A stretch of DNA of 64,000 nt, taken from NCBI GenBank assembly GCA_026129485.1, contig JAHCHY010000007.1, forward strand, positions 62,001 to 126,000. The letters run 5' to 3'. The translations under genes were made by a program, and so were the position numbers. Below the pieces are notes generated by a model, which did no database searches, was not told the DNA's origin, and worked only from the letters and a program-made list of their open reading frames with translations. This DNA is from Cyclobacteriaceae bacterium. GTDB lineage: Bacteria > Bacteroidota > Bacteroidia > Cytophagales > Cyclobacteriaceae. Below are positions 42,628-52,620 of the stretch, one piece after another. Position 1 is the stretch's first letter. Each line of letters starts with the position of its first letter.

Positions 42628-44787
42628 CTACCATTGCGGTTTAATACCGGGTGCGTACGGAAATTCAAGGCTCATGTAATAAGACAATGGCTTATCCGGC
42701 ACTGGTAATGCTTGGGGTATAGGTTGCTTTGAAAAAGTCTGAAAGTACAGCACACACGAATTGCGCCACCAAACCGCTTCTTCATACTGAATGCTTAGCA
42801 ACTGACGTACCTGCTCAAACCTGCCGGTATCAATTTTCCCTTTCAGCGAATCCCAATCCTGTTGCATCTTCTTAACGGCTTCAGCACCCCGGTAATACCG
42901 GTAGCAAAGCTCATCCCACAATGTATTCCCGGACTTCAGCTTTTCATTCCAGTTTACATGATGAAACCACAAAAGAAATTTCTCCGGGCAGGTTTCACGA
43001 TTAGAAAACAGGTTTTGAATTTCAGGCGCATATTGTGCAAGCGCATGGCTGCCCGATTGGGTACGATCAAATCCAATTCCGGATGAATCCGCCTTGTGAT
43101 AATAAACCGAAGTCCAGTCAGCCCGGTGCCTGTCTTTTATCCAGGGAGCAGGCCCGTAATGATGACTCCAGCCCATAATGTGATGCAGCCCCAACGGAGT
43201 CATGTAGTTCACAACTGTTTCCCACGATTGATCCATCATGGACGTAACCCGGGTAATTGCTTCTGCATCATTTGAAAATGTCATCCTCGTCCACTCTTTC
43301 GCAATCTGTTCAGATGAAAGCTGATGATCCCACGCGAGGCGGCCAAACGCATACCAGTTGGCCTGTGCCATCGGATGACCGCACCAGTTGCGGTCTGAGC
43401 CGATGTTGGTTACACCGGCAACAGCCGTTAACTTCTGTTTTGTTGCGCTGCCGTCAATTATACGGGCCACCGTACTTTCTTTTCCATATTGATACGTGTC
43501 GGCATCAAGGCATTCCTTAAACAAATTGGCCAAGTAAACCAGGTTGGTGCTTTGCCCGAGGTATTCCTGCGTAATCTGAAACTCCATCATTAAAGGAGTC
43601 TGCTTCATGGCGCCAAATAAAGGATGAAACGGTTCACGCGGTTGAAAATCAATCGGGCCGTTCTTTACCTGTACGATTACATTGTCGCGGAACTTTCCGT
43701 CTAACGGCTTAAACTCATTATACGCCTGCTTGGCGCGATCATCCGGAACCTTATCATCATACACAAAGGCGCGCCACATCACAATGCCTCCATGTGGTGC
43801 AAGCGCATCGGCCAACACATTGGCGCCATCGGCATGTGTGCGATTATAATTTTGCGGACCCGGCTGGCCTTCTGAGTTGGCCTTTACTACAAACCCGCCA
43901 AAGTCCGGAACGTATTTATAGATTTCAGTTACCTTTTCTTTCCACCATTGCTTAACATCTTCGTTCAGCGGATCGGCAGTTGCTAACTTTCCAATTTCAA
44001 TTGGTGCGCTAAATCTTGCGGTGAGATAAACTCTTATCCCGTAAGGACGGAAAACATCGGCCAGCGCAGCTACTTTTTTAAGATAAGCGGGCGTAAGCAC
44101 CCAGGCGTTTGCATTTACGTTGGTAAGCACTGTGGCATTAATGCCTATGGATGCATTTGCACGTGCATAATCAATATACCGTTCATCAATATAGCCGGGC
44201 AGCTTGTGCCAGTTCCATAACGAAAAACCTGCGTAGCCACGCTCTACTGTTCCGTCTAAGTTATCCCAATGATTCAGTATCCGCAATTGAATTAACGGTG
44301 AGCTTTGAACGGACAAAGCCCGAAGCGGCTGCCTGGTTTGGATCAGCTTTAGCAAATGGAATGTTCCATACAGTAATCCGATGTCATCATCGGCAGTAAT
44401 TACGGTGATGCGCTTACCGGCATGCGTTATGCTCCTGATGACAAATCCTTCTTTTCCGGGTTCTTCGGTGAGGCGAGGGTTCAGGCTTTTGATCACATCG
44501 GTGTTGCGGGTGGCAATTAAAAGTGTGCCATGCGCATGAAGCGATGAAACTGTTTTGGGTTTCGAGCCAAGCATTCCTTCAAGACCTTTATCCAGCTCAG
44601 CGCGGATTACATTCAGGGTAGGAGACTGGCCTGCTATATAAAGATTGGCGAGCTCTTTTTTATAGTGATTTAAAAGCCGGGCATCTTCAACCTTGTCGTA
44701 ACGCAACCATAACCGATACCCATCTTCTCCGTAAACGGCAAAAGCATGTAGTAAAAGAACAAGCAGCAGGAGTTTTATACGCATCAT
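42628..44787 (-). CDS. GH67 alpha-glucuronidase, exported
   Basis: The 719-residue protein has a signal peptide (residues 1-20, ending FAVYG) and the GH67 signature. KANSEGQPGPQNYNRTHADG carries the acid Glu306; NGPIDFQPREPFHP has Asp380, and FQITQEYLG has Glu408. These fit the spacing of the known Cellvibrio GH67 catalytic residues (292, 365, 393). The enzyme removes 4-O-methylglucuronate from the non-reducing end of xylo-oligosaccharides, so it should act in the periplasm on imported fragments, complementing the polymer-acting GH115. Its start overlaps the LacI-type regulator stop as TAATG. Confidence 0.95.
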   Translation of the reverse strand: MMRIKLLLLVLLLHAFAVYGEDGYRLWLRYDKVEDARLLNHYKKELANLYIAGQSPTLNVIRAELDKGLEGMLGSKPKTVSSLHAHGTLLIATRNTDVIKSLNPRLTEEPGKEGFVIRSITHAGKRITVITADDDIGLLYGTFHLLKLIQTRQPLRALSVQSSPLIQLRILNHWDNLDGTVERGYAGFSLWNWHKLPGYIDERYIDYARANASIGINATVLTNVNANAWVLTPAYLKKVAALADVFRPYGIRVYLTARFSAPIEIGKLATADPLNEDVKQWWKEKVTEIYKYVPDFGGFVVKANSEGQPGPQNYNRTHADGANVLADALAPHGGIVMWRAFVYDDKVPDDRAKQAYNEFKPLDGKFRDNVIVQVKNGPIDFQPREPFHPLFGAMKQTPLMMEFQITQEYLGQSTNLVYLANLFKECLDADTYQYGKESTVARIIDGSATKQKLTAVAGVTNIGSDRNWCGHPMAQANWYAFGRLAWDHQLSSEQIAKEWTRMTFSNDAEAITRVTSMMDQSWETVVNYMTPLGLHHIMGWSHHYGPAPWIKDRHRADWTSVYYHKADSSGIGFDRTQSGSHALAQYAPEIQNLFSNRETCPEKFLLWFHHVNWNEKLKSGNTLWDELCYRYYRGAEAVKKMQQDWDSLKGKIDTGRFEQVRQLLSIQYEEAVWWRNSCVLYFQTFSKQPIPQALPVPDKPLSYYMSLEFPYAPGIKPQW

Positions 44788-45830
44788 TATTTCCGGGTAG
44801 AAGATTCCCTTATTATCAGCTCATGTCGCAGCACAATGGTATTTACGCCCGGAGAGTTGGATTGATCTAATTTATTTACAAGTGTGGCTGCTGCTACTTC
44901 ACCCATTTCCTGGCCGGGATAATTTACGGTTGTCAGGTTGGGATCAATTACCTTCGATATAGGATCATTGTTAAACCCAACCACGGCAATGTCGTGCGGG
45001 ATTTTTATGCCGGCCAGCTTTAACTGGCGCATACAGGCCACAGCCGATGTATCGTTACTGGCAAAAATTCCATCCGGTTTTTCATGCATGGTCAGAATTT
45101 CCTGTGCAGCATCCACTCCGCCCTGTTCACTAAGAAGCGAGTTGCTGATCACCAAAGACGGATCGAACGGAATGTTAAATTTCGCCAAAGCCATTTTATA
45201 TCCTTCCAAACGGTCGGAATAAACATTCCGGCTCAGGTTACCGGCAAGGTGCATAATCCGTTTGCAACCCTGGCTTAGCAAGTGATGGGTTGCATCGTAA
45301 CCGGCCTGCCGGTTATCAATCACAATGCTGGTACATCCCGGGTGATCAATCACACGATCAAAGAATATGATGGGAATCCTCTTCTTCAGCAGCACTTCAA
45401 AATGCTCCGTGTCTGCGGTGTCGTAAGCCAGCGAAACCATCAGGCCATCAATGCGGCTGTCGTACATGGTTTTTACGCTTATAATTTCCTTCTTGAATGA
45501 CTCCTGCGATTGACTGATAATCAGGTTATAGCCGCTTTGGTTAGCTACTTTTTCCATACCGGAGATTACAGTCGACATGAAGTAACTGTTCAGCCGGGGT
45601 ATAATAACGCCTATGGTATTGGATCGCTTGCGCCTGAGATTACTGGCAAAAGTATTTTGCTGGTAACCCATTTTGCTGGCTGCATCAAGTATTTTCTTTT
45701 TGGTGCCCTTCCGGATGGCCGGATGGTCTTTCAACCCGCGACTGACAGTTGCCGGTGATATATTAAGAGCCTTGGCTATATCGTATATGGTGATCTCTTT
45801 CGGAGGAGTCATTTTTTGGTCGGTGTACAT
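44787..45830 (-). CDS. LacI/GalR family transcriptional regulator of the xylan locus
   Basis: The ATG at 45830 is preferred to the TTG at 45842. The N-terminal helix-turn-helix (ITIYDIAKALNISPATVSRGL) and hinge helix (NTFASNLRRKRSNTIGV) are of standard LacI type; the hinge usually inserts into the minor groove at a central CG. The rest is a periplasmic-binding-protein-like sensor domain (about 60-347) for a sugar ligand, probably a xylan- or glucuronate-derived compound. Two CG-centred palindromes upstream of susC (63200-63213 and 63267-63280) are the natural targets. It sits inside the operon between the acetylesterase and GH67 genes and overlaps GH67 as TAATG. Confidence 0.92.
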   Translation of the reverse strand: MYTDQKMTPPKEITIYDIAKALNISPATVSRGLKDHPAIRKGTKKKILDAASKMGYQQNTFASNLRRKRSNTIGVIIPRLNSYFMSTVISGMEKVANQSGYNLIISQSQESFKKEIISVKTMYDSRIDGLMVSLAYDTADTEHFEVLLKKRIPIIFFDRVIDHPGCTSIVIDNRQAGYDATHHLLSQGCKRIMHLAGNLSRNVYSDRLEGYKMALAKFNIPFDPSLVISNSLLSEQGGVDAAQEILTMHEKPDGIFASNDTSAVACMRQLKLAGIKIPHDIAVVGFNNDPISKVIDPNLTTVNYPGQEMGEVAAATLVNKLDQSNSPGVNTIVLRHELIIRESSTRK

Positions 45831-45908
45831 CAGGTTTATCAATTACAAAAATAACAAAATCATATCGGTGTAAGGGTTGAAAACAATCGGGTCTGTTACT
45901 ATTTCATA

Positions 45909-47837
45909 TCATTTTGATTGTATCTGATCTTCCGTACTAAATGGCGATGCGGGTAATCCTTCCTTGTTATAAAGGTTAGCACCTTCCGGATTATCGGCCC
46001 ACGCATATCGTACAGCTACCGGCTTGTCGACCTGCTCGCCCCAAACCACCACCTTGTTACCTTCAATAGTAGCCTGCGCCCACACAAACTTTTTATCAGC
46101 TCCGGCAATAGCAAAATACTTCAGCGCATCGCCCTTGGTTACAAGTCCGCCACCGGTTTGTTTAAATTGTATTATTATTTTGTTTCCCTTTACCTCGTGC
46201 GACTGGTAGAGCGGACCTCCGCCAATCACGTTGGGTTCGTTATACGCAATTTTTTGCGCGGCAATCGCAAGACGTTTGCCTACATCCGCTTTGTTTAACG
46301 GGTGAATGTCATTCCACTCACCCAGGTCAATCGCAACAGCCATCGCGGTATTGTTCACTGAAAGAGTTTTAAGCTGTGCCTGTCTTAAAGCAGCCCATGA
46401 ACTTTCTGTTGGATTAGGTTTTGCTTCCAAGAAATTGGCAAGTTGAACATATAGAAATGGGAAATCTCCCTGCTTCCATCTTTCACGCCAGTTATGAATC
46501 AGGGTCGGAAATAACTTTTCATACTCCATCGGGTTCCTGACATTGGATTCGCCCTGGTACCAGATCACACCCTTTATGGAACAGTTAAGCAGTGGGGCGA
46601 TCATCCGGTTGAACAACCCGGCCGGTTTCCAGCGCACAATTGTCTGGCCCGGCAAGGGCGGCATGGCGGCCCCGATGCTGAATCTCCATTCACCTTTAAG
46701 ATCAATCGTATCAGCACCCACAGCAATATAGTATGGCTTATCGGGCACAAAGCTTCCGCGACCGGCATTGCTGATTACCCGGACAGTTATTATATTTTCG
46801 CCCGGCTTCAGCACATCGGCCCCAAACGAATATCTTCGGGGCGGATACTGATAGCCTGTAGTGCCTGTAAACTTTCCGTTAATAAAAACGGAGTCTGAGT
46901 CCACAATACGACCTAACCAAAGACGCCCGGGTTTGCCTGCCATGGAAGCCGGTATTTCAATTTTTTTTCTGAACCATACTGAACCGTTCTGCTCGCCTGA
47001 CTGGTCGTCTGCCCAATAGCCGGGAAGGTTAACTTTGTTCCATTGTGAATCGTTCCACTCCGGTTTATTCCATTTGCCTGTACCGACATCTTTGGTATTC
47101 AATTCATTATACCATTTTGCGCTTGTGCTACGATCGTGCGTTTCAATTTCTGCAATAAGCTTATCGTTTTTAAACCGTTGCAATTCCCGGTAATAATCCG
47201 GAAACGGAACCAATGCATCTTCACTCATCCAGGCTTCGGCAGGAGAGCCGCCCAATGCGGCATTGATTAATCCAACCGGTACTTTGTACTTTTGGTAGAG
47301 CTCGCATGCAAAAAAATAAGCAACAGCCGAAAAGTCTAATACCGCAGCCGGAGTAGCGGCAACCCAATTGCCCGCGTCCAGATCGTTGTGCTCTTTATTA
47401 AAATCGTATTTATCTGCCACAAGGAATTGACGGATGTGATCGTTCGCAGCCGTTTCAATAACCTTACTGTACTTTTCTTTAACACGTTCCATTGTAAGCT
47501 CCATGTTCGATTGGCCGGAGCATACCCATACATCACCAAAGAGCACATTGTTTACAGCAACCTTATTTGTTCCTGAAAAGACCAGTGTAAATGGCCCACC
47601 GGCAGGCTGGGGCGGAAGCTTGATCATCCATTCACCGGAAGAATTTGTCTGTGTTGAAAACTTTTTATCCCGGAAGCTCAATTCAATTTTTTCCCCCGCT
47701 GAAGCCCAGCCCCAAAGCTTAAGCTCAACATTACGTTGCAGCACCGCGCCATCACTGATCAGCCGGGGAAGCTTAACCTCACCGGCAAGCAAGCCGGCCT
47801 GGAGAATAAGTATAAAGCAAAACGTGTATCGTATCAT
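45909..47837 (-). CDS. SASA-domain carbohydrate O-acetylesterase (sialate O-acetylesterase family), exported
   Basis: The 642-residue protein has a signal peptide (residues 1-19) and the sialate O-acetylesterase-like (SASA) architecture. The first half has the nucleophile Ser110 in VWVCSGQSNMEL, and a galactose-binding-like jelly roll at about 270-410 (VWFRKKIEIPAS, GRLWLGRIVDSDSVFING) is inserted. The second half has VIWYQGESN and the catalytic Asp/His region DLGEWNDIHPLNKADVGKRL. Family members in Bacteroidota xylan loci remove acetyl groups from xylan or xylo-oligosaccharides, so this is a likely acetylxylan esterase. Sialate hydrolysis is not expected in this setting. Confidence 0.9.
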   Translation of the reverse strand: MIRYTFCFILILQAGLLAGEVKLPRLISDGAVLQRNVELKLWGWASAGEKIELSFRDKKFSTQTNSSGEWMIKLPPQPAGGPFTLVFSGTNKVAVNNVLFGDVWVCSGQSNMELTMERVKEKYSKVIETAANDHIRQFLVADKYDFNKEHNDLDAGNWVAATPAAVLDFSAVAYFFACELYQKYKVPVGLINAALGGSPAEAWMSEDALVPFPDYYRELQRFKNDKLIAEIETHDRSTSAKWYNELNTKDVGTGKWNKPEWNDSQWNKVNLPGYWADDQSGEQNGSVWFRKKIEIPASMAGKPGRLWLGRIVDSDSVFINGKFTGTTGYQYPPRRYSFGADVLKPGENIITVRVISNAGRGSFVPDKPYYIAVGADTIDLKGEWRFSIGAAMPPLPGQTIVRWKPAGLFNRMIAPLLNCSIKGVIWYQGESNVRNPMEYEKLFPTLIHNWRERWKQGDFPFLYVQLANFLEAKPNPTESSWAALRQAQLKTLSVNNTAMAVAIDLGEWNDIHPLNKADVGKRLAIAAQKIAYNEPNVIGGGPLYQSHEVKGNKIIIQFKQTGGGLVTKGDALKYFAIAGADKKFVWAQATIEGNKVVVWGEQVDKPVAVRYAWADNPEGANLYNKEGLPASPFSTEDQIQSK

Positions 47838-47840
47838 TTC

Positions 47841-48929
47841 TTAAAAGTCAGCAACAGCATGGTATGCCTTTTTCGGCTGCAGGTCTTTATCAAACAGTAA
47901 AGGGTGATCCTTTCGGTTACGCACCGGAAAATTATCGAGCCAGCTATGGCGGTCGCTTATATTCCAGAATGTAACTCCCGTTATCACATCTTTATGTTTT
48001 CTGAATACCTCGAAATAAGTTTTATATGCCTCTGATTGCTTCTGATCTTTTTCCGGGGTGAAGTCAGTTAAGTCATCTTCCGGCTTACGTTCCCTGCGGC
48101 CATGTTCTTTCGGATAGACTGATACATCGAGCTCTGTGATCTGCAACGGAATTCCTAATGCTGAAAATTCAGTAAGTGCACTGTCCAACCGCGCGTACGA
48201 AGGCTCATAGATTGACCAATGCCCTTGCAGCCCGACACCATGCACAGGTACATCTGCTGCTCTTAATCCTGCAACAAGCTGAATGATCTTCTTCCGTTTA
48301 ACCGGGTCAATTTCATTGTAATCGTTATAAAAGAGCAGCGCCTCCGGATCGGCCGCATGTGCATATTCAAAAGCTTTGGTGATAAATTCGCTGCCGCAGA
48401 TTTTATACCAGGGGCTATCGCGGTAAAACTCATCTTTCTTATCGGAGATAACTTCGTTCACCACATCCCACGCATAAATCTTACCCCGGTACCGGCTCAC
48501 TACTGAAGTGATGTGATCTTTCAGCCGGGCCAGCAAAACTTCCTTGCTTACCCAATTGCTGTCAGCATCGATAAACATCCATGCAGGAGTCTGGTTATGC
48601 CAGCACAACGTATGCCCGCGAATTTTCATTTTGTTACGTTCCGCAAAGGCAACAATGGAATCGGCATGTTTCCAGAAGTATTCATCTTCTTGGGGATGAA
48701 TGGGTCCCATCTTCATCGCATTCTCAGCGGTTATGCTGTTGAATTGCTGAACGATCAATCCCGCTTCATCAGTAGAAAGCGCTCGCGGAGATACCGCAAC
48801 ACCCATTGGAAAGTATTCCCCGTAGAAATCTTTCAATCCTTTTTCTTCCTCCACGTGGCTTTCGCGATTGCTGCACGAAAACAATAGCGCAATAAGCAGG
48901 AGCGTTAGAAATGCTTTACAGGACAGCAT
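47841..48929 (-). CDS. GH10 endo-beta-1,4-xylanase, lipoprotein
   Basis: The ATG at 48929 is preferred to an upstream TTG at 48935. A lipoprotein signal ends at Cys19 (LIALLFSC). The GH10 barrel follows: SITAENAMKMGPIHP, IRGHTLCWHNQTPAW, acid/base Glu159 in YAWDVVNE, FYNDYNE, GVGLQGHW, nucleophile Glu266 in LQITELDVS, and WNISDRHSWL. It cuts xylan or xylo-oligosaccharides with retention. As a lipid-anchored enzyme it probably works at the outer membrane or in the periplasm, unlike the T9SS-secreted GH10 of the same locus. It has no carbohydrate-binding module. Confidence 0.96.
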   Translation of the reverse strand: MLSCKAFLTLLLIALLFSCSNRESHVEEEKGLKDFYGEYFPMGVAVSPRALSTDEAGLIVQQFNSITAENAMKMGPIHPQEDEYFWKHADSIVAFAERNKMKIRGHTLCWHNQTPAWMFIDADSNWVSKEVLLARLKDHITSVVSRYRGKIYAWDVVNEVISDKKDEFYRDSPWYKICGSEFITKAFEYAHAADPEALLFYNDYNEIDPVKRKKIIQLVAGLRAADVPVHGVGLQGHWSIYEPSYARLDSALTEFSALGIPLQITELDVSVYPKEHGRRERKPEDDLTDFTPEKDQKQSEAYKTYFEVFRKHKDVITGVTFWNISDRHSWLDNFPVRNRKDHPLLFDKDLQPKKAYHAVADF

Positions 48930-48940
48930 GACCAATCAAA

Positions 48941-50041
48941 TTACTTGTAGGGAAATATTTCCTGGATGCTGCCATCGGCATTGTGCTGCAAGCCGGTAAC
49001 CTTTATGTTGCGCAGGTGGGTTTTCCCTGACAATTGCGAATCGTGGTAAAACAAGTACCAGTTGCCTTTAAACTCAACTATAGAATGATGGTTAGTCCAG
49101 CCCTGAACCGGGTGCAGCACCACGCCTTTGTAGGTAAAGGGGCCGTAGGGCGAATCGCCAATGGCATAGTTAATGAAATGGGTATCGCCTGTTGAGTAGG
49201 TGAAGTAATATTTTCCGTTATACTTGTGCACCCATGCTGCTTCAAAAAAGCGCTTGTCATTCTCGCTTTCGGTAAACAGGTTTCCGTTTTCATCTACCAG
49301 TTTTACCTCGCGCACGGGCTCGGCAAATGCTTTCATGCCGGGATCTAATTTTGCCACGCGGGGAAGAACAGCCTGCTCCCCGGGTTTCCGGTTCTGCCCG
49401 TCTGCATTATATTGATTATTGTTATCCCAACGCTGCAACTGGCCACCCCAGATACCACCAAAATACATGTAGTAAGCGCCATCATCATCTTTGAAGACAG
49501 CCGGATCCATACTATAGCTTCCTCCGATAGGCTCAGGCTCAGCTACAAATGGCCCTTCCGGGTTCTGGCTTGTCGCCACCCCGATTTTAAATACATCAGC
49601 TTTATCCTTTACAGGGAAATACAGGTAGTACGTACCATTCGCAAAGGCTGCATCAGGCGCCCACATCTGCCGGCCGGCCCAGGGCACGTTTTTAATATCC
49701 AGCGCAACTCCATGATCGGTAACTTCCCCGCCAATGGCATCCATCGAGAACACATGGTAATCCTGCATTCCGAAATGGCCGCCTTCATCATCCTCGGGAA
49801 TTCCGGCATCAATATCGTGCGAGGGATAAATGTAAATGCGATCGTTAAAGACATGTGCCGAAGGATCGGCTGTATAGAGATGCGTAACCAAAGGCTGGGA
49901 GATCGGTACCGGGGCAGCCGGATCAACCTCAGCCTGATCGGCAGTTTGTTTAGCGCCACAACTCCAGATCACAACTGCAATGGATATCGCGGCAGGAAAT
50001 GAGAACGAAAATTTCAGGTTCATATTCATAGTATAGTTCAT
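48941..50041 (-). CDS. GH43 family beta-xylosidase/alpha-L-arabinofuranosidase, lipoprotein
   Basis: The signal ends in a lipobox-like stretch (AVVIWSC); ATG codons at 50041, 50029 and 50023 are all possible starts, the last giving the most compact signal. The five-bladed propeller shows the GH43 triad: general base Asp in TADPSAHVFNDRIYIYPSHD, pKa modulator Asp in GGSYSMDPAVFKD, and general acid Glu in RFFEAAWVHKY. TNHHSIVEFKGNWYLFYHD is a conserved closing block. The pattern is that of GH43 subfamily 1-type enzymes. It removes xylose or arabinose from xylo-oligosaccharides; which one cannot be decided from sequence. It lies 11 bp after GH115. Confidence 0.92.
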   Translation of the reverse strand: MNYTMNMNLKFSFSFPAAISIAVVIWSCGAKQTADQAEVDPAAPVPISQPLVTHLYTADPSAHVFNDRIYIYPSHDIDAGIPEDDEGGHFGMQDYHVFSMDAIGGEVTDHGVALDIKNVPWAGRQMWAPDAAFANGTYYLYFPVKDKADVFKIGVATSQNPEGPFVAEPEPIGGSYSMDPAVFKDDDGAYYMYFGGIWGGQLQRWDNNNQYNADGQNRKPGEQAVLPRVAKLDPGMKAFAEPVREVKLVDENGNLFTESENDKRFFEAAWVHKYNGKYYFTYSTGDTHFINYAIGDSPYGPFTYKGVVLHPVQGWTNHHSIVEFKGNWYLFYHDSQLSGKTHLRNIKVTGLQHNADGSIQEIFPYK

Positions 50042-50051
50042 TTTTGCTTTT

Positions 50052-52601
50052 TTAAAATTTAGTTTCAGGCGGCCCGAGGAAGCTTGGCTTTACTCCGCCA
50101 AAATCTACCACGATTTTTTGCAGGACAACGCCCGGGTCAATCATCCAGTACCGTATAACATGCTTACCCGGTTTAGCTGTCTTGTGTGAGCTTGTTTTAA
50201 TGTTGATGTTATCGGCTACCCAGCCTTCCCATGTCTTCAGGTGGTGATCATCGGCATTGAGGCTGAACACCTGCGGCTTTTCGTCATCAATTGAAACTGC
50301 ATATTGCAAACCTTTCGGGGAAGCATGAAAATTAAGCGTGGGAGAGAAGTAAAGCTGTACCGTAGCTGTTCCATTGCTGTAGGAATAAAATTCATACTCC
50401 ACATGAGGCGATGTTTCTGAAACCTGCTGTTGTGGCGCTATAACCGGAACGGGCATAATAGCTGAGCCGGTTTTACCGAGGTTGGGTATTACTTTCCAGC
50501 TAACGGTTGACGTATTATGAATCCGGGTTGCATGATGCGCTTCAATCGAAACATAATTGTCCGACTCATAAAAAACATTTCCTGCAAGTGCACGCGGCAC
50601 CAGGCTTCGCGCATTTTTGGATACAACTTTGGATACAACGGGGGCTTGTTTTTTTTGAGGCTTAGCCCCGGAAGGTATGTAGGTAACGGCAGGCATTTTG
50701 TTAACCGGTGGCTGTTGCCAGTACGTATAGCCGATGTGTGTCTGGCTCATCATGTGGTTCCACTTGCCATTATTGCGCTGATGAAACTCAACGGTGATCA
50801 ATGAATCTCTTTTGTAATGTTCTTTCGCTTTATCGGCATATTCATTAGCCAGCGCATCGTTTCGGCTTGCAGCCTGCTTATTCAGCGCCACGTAGCAATA
50901 CAGTTCATAAAGATTGGAGCTGGCCATTATGGGATGGAGAATCAGCTGGTAGTATGCTTCCTGCTGTGCGTGATCTACTTTTTTTGCTAATGCATTGGCT
51001 CTTGCCGCCAGATCCCGGTATTCCTTAACCACTCGTTCAAACTCATTATAGTTTTCAAGGCTGTATGTGTTTTCGTTCAGCAGCTCGGGCTTTACACGAC
51101 CGTTATATTTTAGATAAAGCGAAAGGAGAGAGGCCGATTCCTGCTTATGCTCCTCACCAAATTGCTGTGCGCACCAAAGCTCTGTGTATGCTTGCAGTTG
51201 CTCTGCCTGTATGGCTTCCGGGTTCCAGGCATAATCCAGGAAAAATGAAATCGGAAATTCCATAGGCTTCAGATCGCCCACATTCACTACCCAAAGCCGG
51301 TCAGCGCCATATTGATAGGCGAGGTGCATTTGTTCCCACACGCGCTCAATGGGGTTGGTGTTTATCCATTTGTAGTTTCGCGGGCCGCCCACATAATCAA
51401 AATGATAATAGATGCCATACCCACCCTTACGTTTCGGTTCGGTTAACGAAGGCAGCTTTCGGATATTACCCCAGTTGTCATCGCACAATAGCAAGGTTAC
51501 ATCATCGGGCACGCGCATGCCTTTATCATAGTATTCCTGCACTTCCTTGTACAGCGCCCACACCTGCGGGGTAGCAGTTACCGGTTTGCCTGTTACCTGC
51601 TCAAGAATGTTACGTTGATCGGATACGATTTTTTGAAGCAACGCGATATTACTTTCTTCCGACATGGGCTCATCGCCATCGCCCCGCATGGCAAGGGTTA
51701 CAATGCTTTCATAGCTGCCCATGCGTTCAATACCTTCGCGCCAGAATTTCCGGAGGGTTGAATCATTTGTTTTATAGTTCCAGTCGCCACCTTTGTTACG
51801 TTGCCATTCCACATGCGCGCGCATCATAGGCTCGTGGTGCGAGGTGCTGATCACAACCCCGTACTCATCTGCCAGCTTAGGATTTAAAGGATCTTCCGTA
51901 TAAAAGCTTTGTCCCCACATGGCCGGCCATAAAAAGTTTCCTTTCAGGCGAAGGATAAGCTCAAATACCTTTGTATAGAACTTGCTGTTAAAGCCGCCAT
52001 AGTTTTCATTTACCCATCCGCCCAGCGCAGGCTGCTCATCGTTCAGAAAAATACCCCGGTATTTTACTTGGGGCGCATCGGTTTGCCTTTCGGCAGAAAT
52101 ATAAATGTCTTTTTGTTTTTTCACAGGCACATCGGCCCACCAGTACCAGGGCGAAACACCAATCTGCTGTGAGATTTCATAAATACCGAAAATGGTTCCG
52201 CGCTTGTCGCTGCCAGCAATAACCAGGGCGCGTTCAACATTCGGAAATGGTTTTTCAATGGTCTGGATAATGTAGGCTTCCCATTTTCCTTTTACATCAT
52301 CTACGTTCAGTTTTTTATTTTGAATCAGTTCGTCAATGAATGTTGATCTTCCAATCGTTCCAATAACTACAACTGATTTTTCAGTGGGTATTGTTTCAGA
52401 AAAAACGGGAGCAATACTTGTTACATTTTTAATATCGTTCTGTAAATCATGTGCTGCTTTTATCACCCCGGCAAAATCATTTTTGTCAACACACAGGCTT
52501 GCTGCTTTTCCATTCTCCACTAACGGAAATGCTTCTTTATCTATGCAAAATGCCTGCGTGATGCATGTTGAAAAAATGAAAAAAGCAGAAAGCGTACGCA
52601 T
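50052..52601 (-). CDS. GH115 xylan alpha-1,2-glucuronidase, exported
   Basis: The ATG at 52601 gives a signal peptide (MRTLSAFFIFSTCITQAFC); earlier ATG/TTG codons at 52619 and 52622 are less likely. The 849-residue protein shows GH115 blocks: RGTIFGIYEISQQIGVSPWYWWADVP, RGIFLNDEQPALGGWVNEN, LRLKGNFLWPAMWGQSFY, ISTSHHEPMMRAHVEW, TLAMRGDGDEPM, LLCDDNWGNIRKLP, YHFDYVGGPRNYKWINT. A C-terminal beta domain follows from about 690 on (SIEAHHATRIHN). Unlike GH67, GH115 enzymes release (4-O-methyl)glucuronate from internal positions of polymeric xylan. It is thus the first debranching step for glucuronoxylan here. Confidence 0.95.
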   Translation of the reverse strand: MRTLSAFFIFSTCITQAFCIDKEAFPLVENGKAASLCVDKNDFAGVIKAAHDLQNDIKNVTSIAPVFSETIPTEKSVVVIGTIGRSTFIDELIQNKKLNVDDVKGKWEAYIIQTIEKPFPNVERALVIAGSDKRGTIFGIYEISQQIGVSPWYWWADVPVKKQKDIYISAERQTDAPQVKYRGIFLNDEQPALGGWVNENYGGFNSKFYTKVFELILRLKGNFLWPAMWGQSFYTEDPLNPKLADEYGVVISTSHHEPMMRAHVEWQRNKGGDWNYKTNDSTLRKFWREGIERMGSYESIVTLAMRGDGDEPMSEESNIALLQKIVSDQRNILEQVTGKPVTATPQVWALYKEVQEYYDKGMRVPDDVTLLLCDDNWGNIRKLPSLTEPKRKGGYGIYYHFDYVGGPRNYKWINTNPIERVWEQMHLAYQYGADRLWVVNVGDLKPMEFPISFFLDYAWNPEAIQAEQLQAYTELWCAQQFGEEHKQESASLLSLYLKYNGRVKPELLNENTYSLENYNEFERVVKEYRDLAARANALAKKVDHAQQEAYYQLILHPIMASSNLYELYCYVALNKQAASRNDALANEYADKAKEHYKRDSLITVEFHQRNNGKWNHMMSQTHIGYTYWQQPPVNKMPAVTYIPSGAKPQKKQAPVVSKVVSKNARSLVPRALAGNVFYESDNYVSIEAHHATRIHNTSTVSWKVIPNLGKTGSAIMPVPVIAPQQQVSETSPHVEYEFYSYSNGTATVQLYFSPTLNFHASPKGLQYAVSIDDEKPQVFSLNADDHHLKTWEGWVADNINIKTSSHKTAKPGKHVIRYWMIDPGVVLQKIVVDFGGVKPSFLGPPETKF

Positions 52602-52620
52602 GATAAAATAATTAAGCATC

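Noticed and set aside
45846..45853. TAnnTTTG-like box (minus strand) as a promoter for the LacI gene
   Set aside because: The box matches but no -33 element lies at the right distance; internal transcription start remains possible but unsupported.
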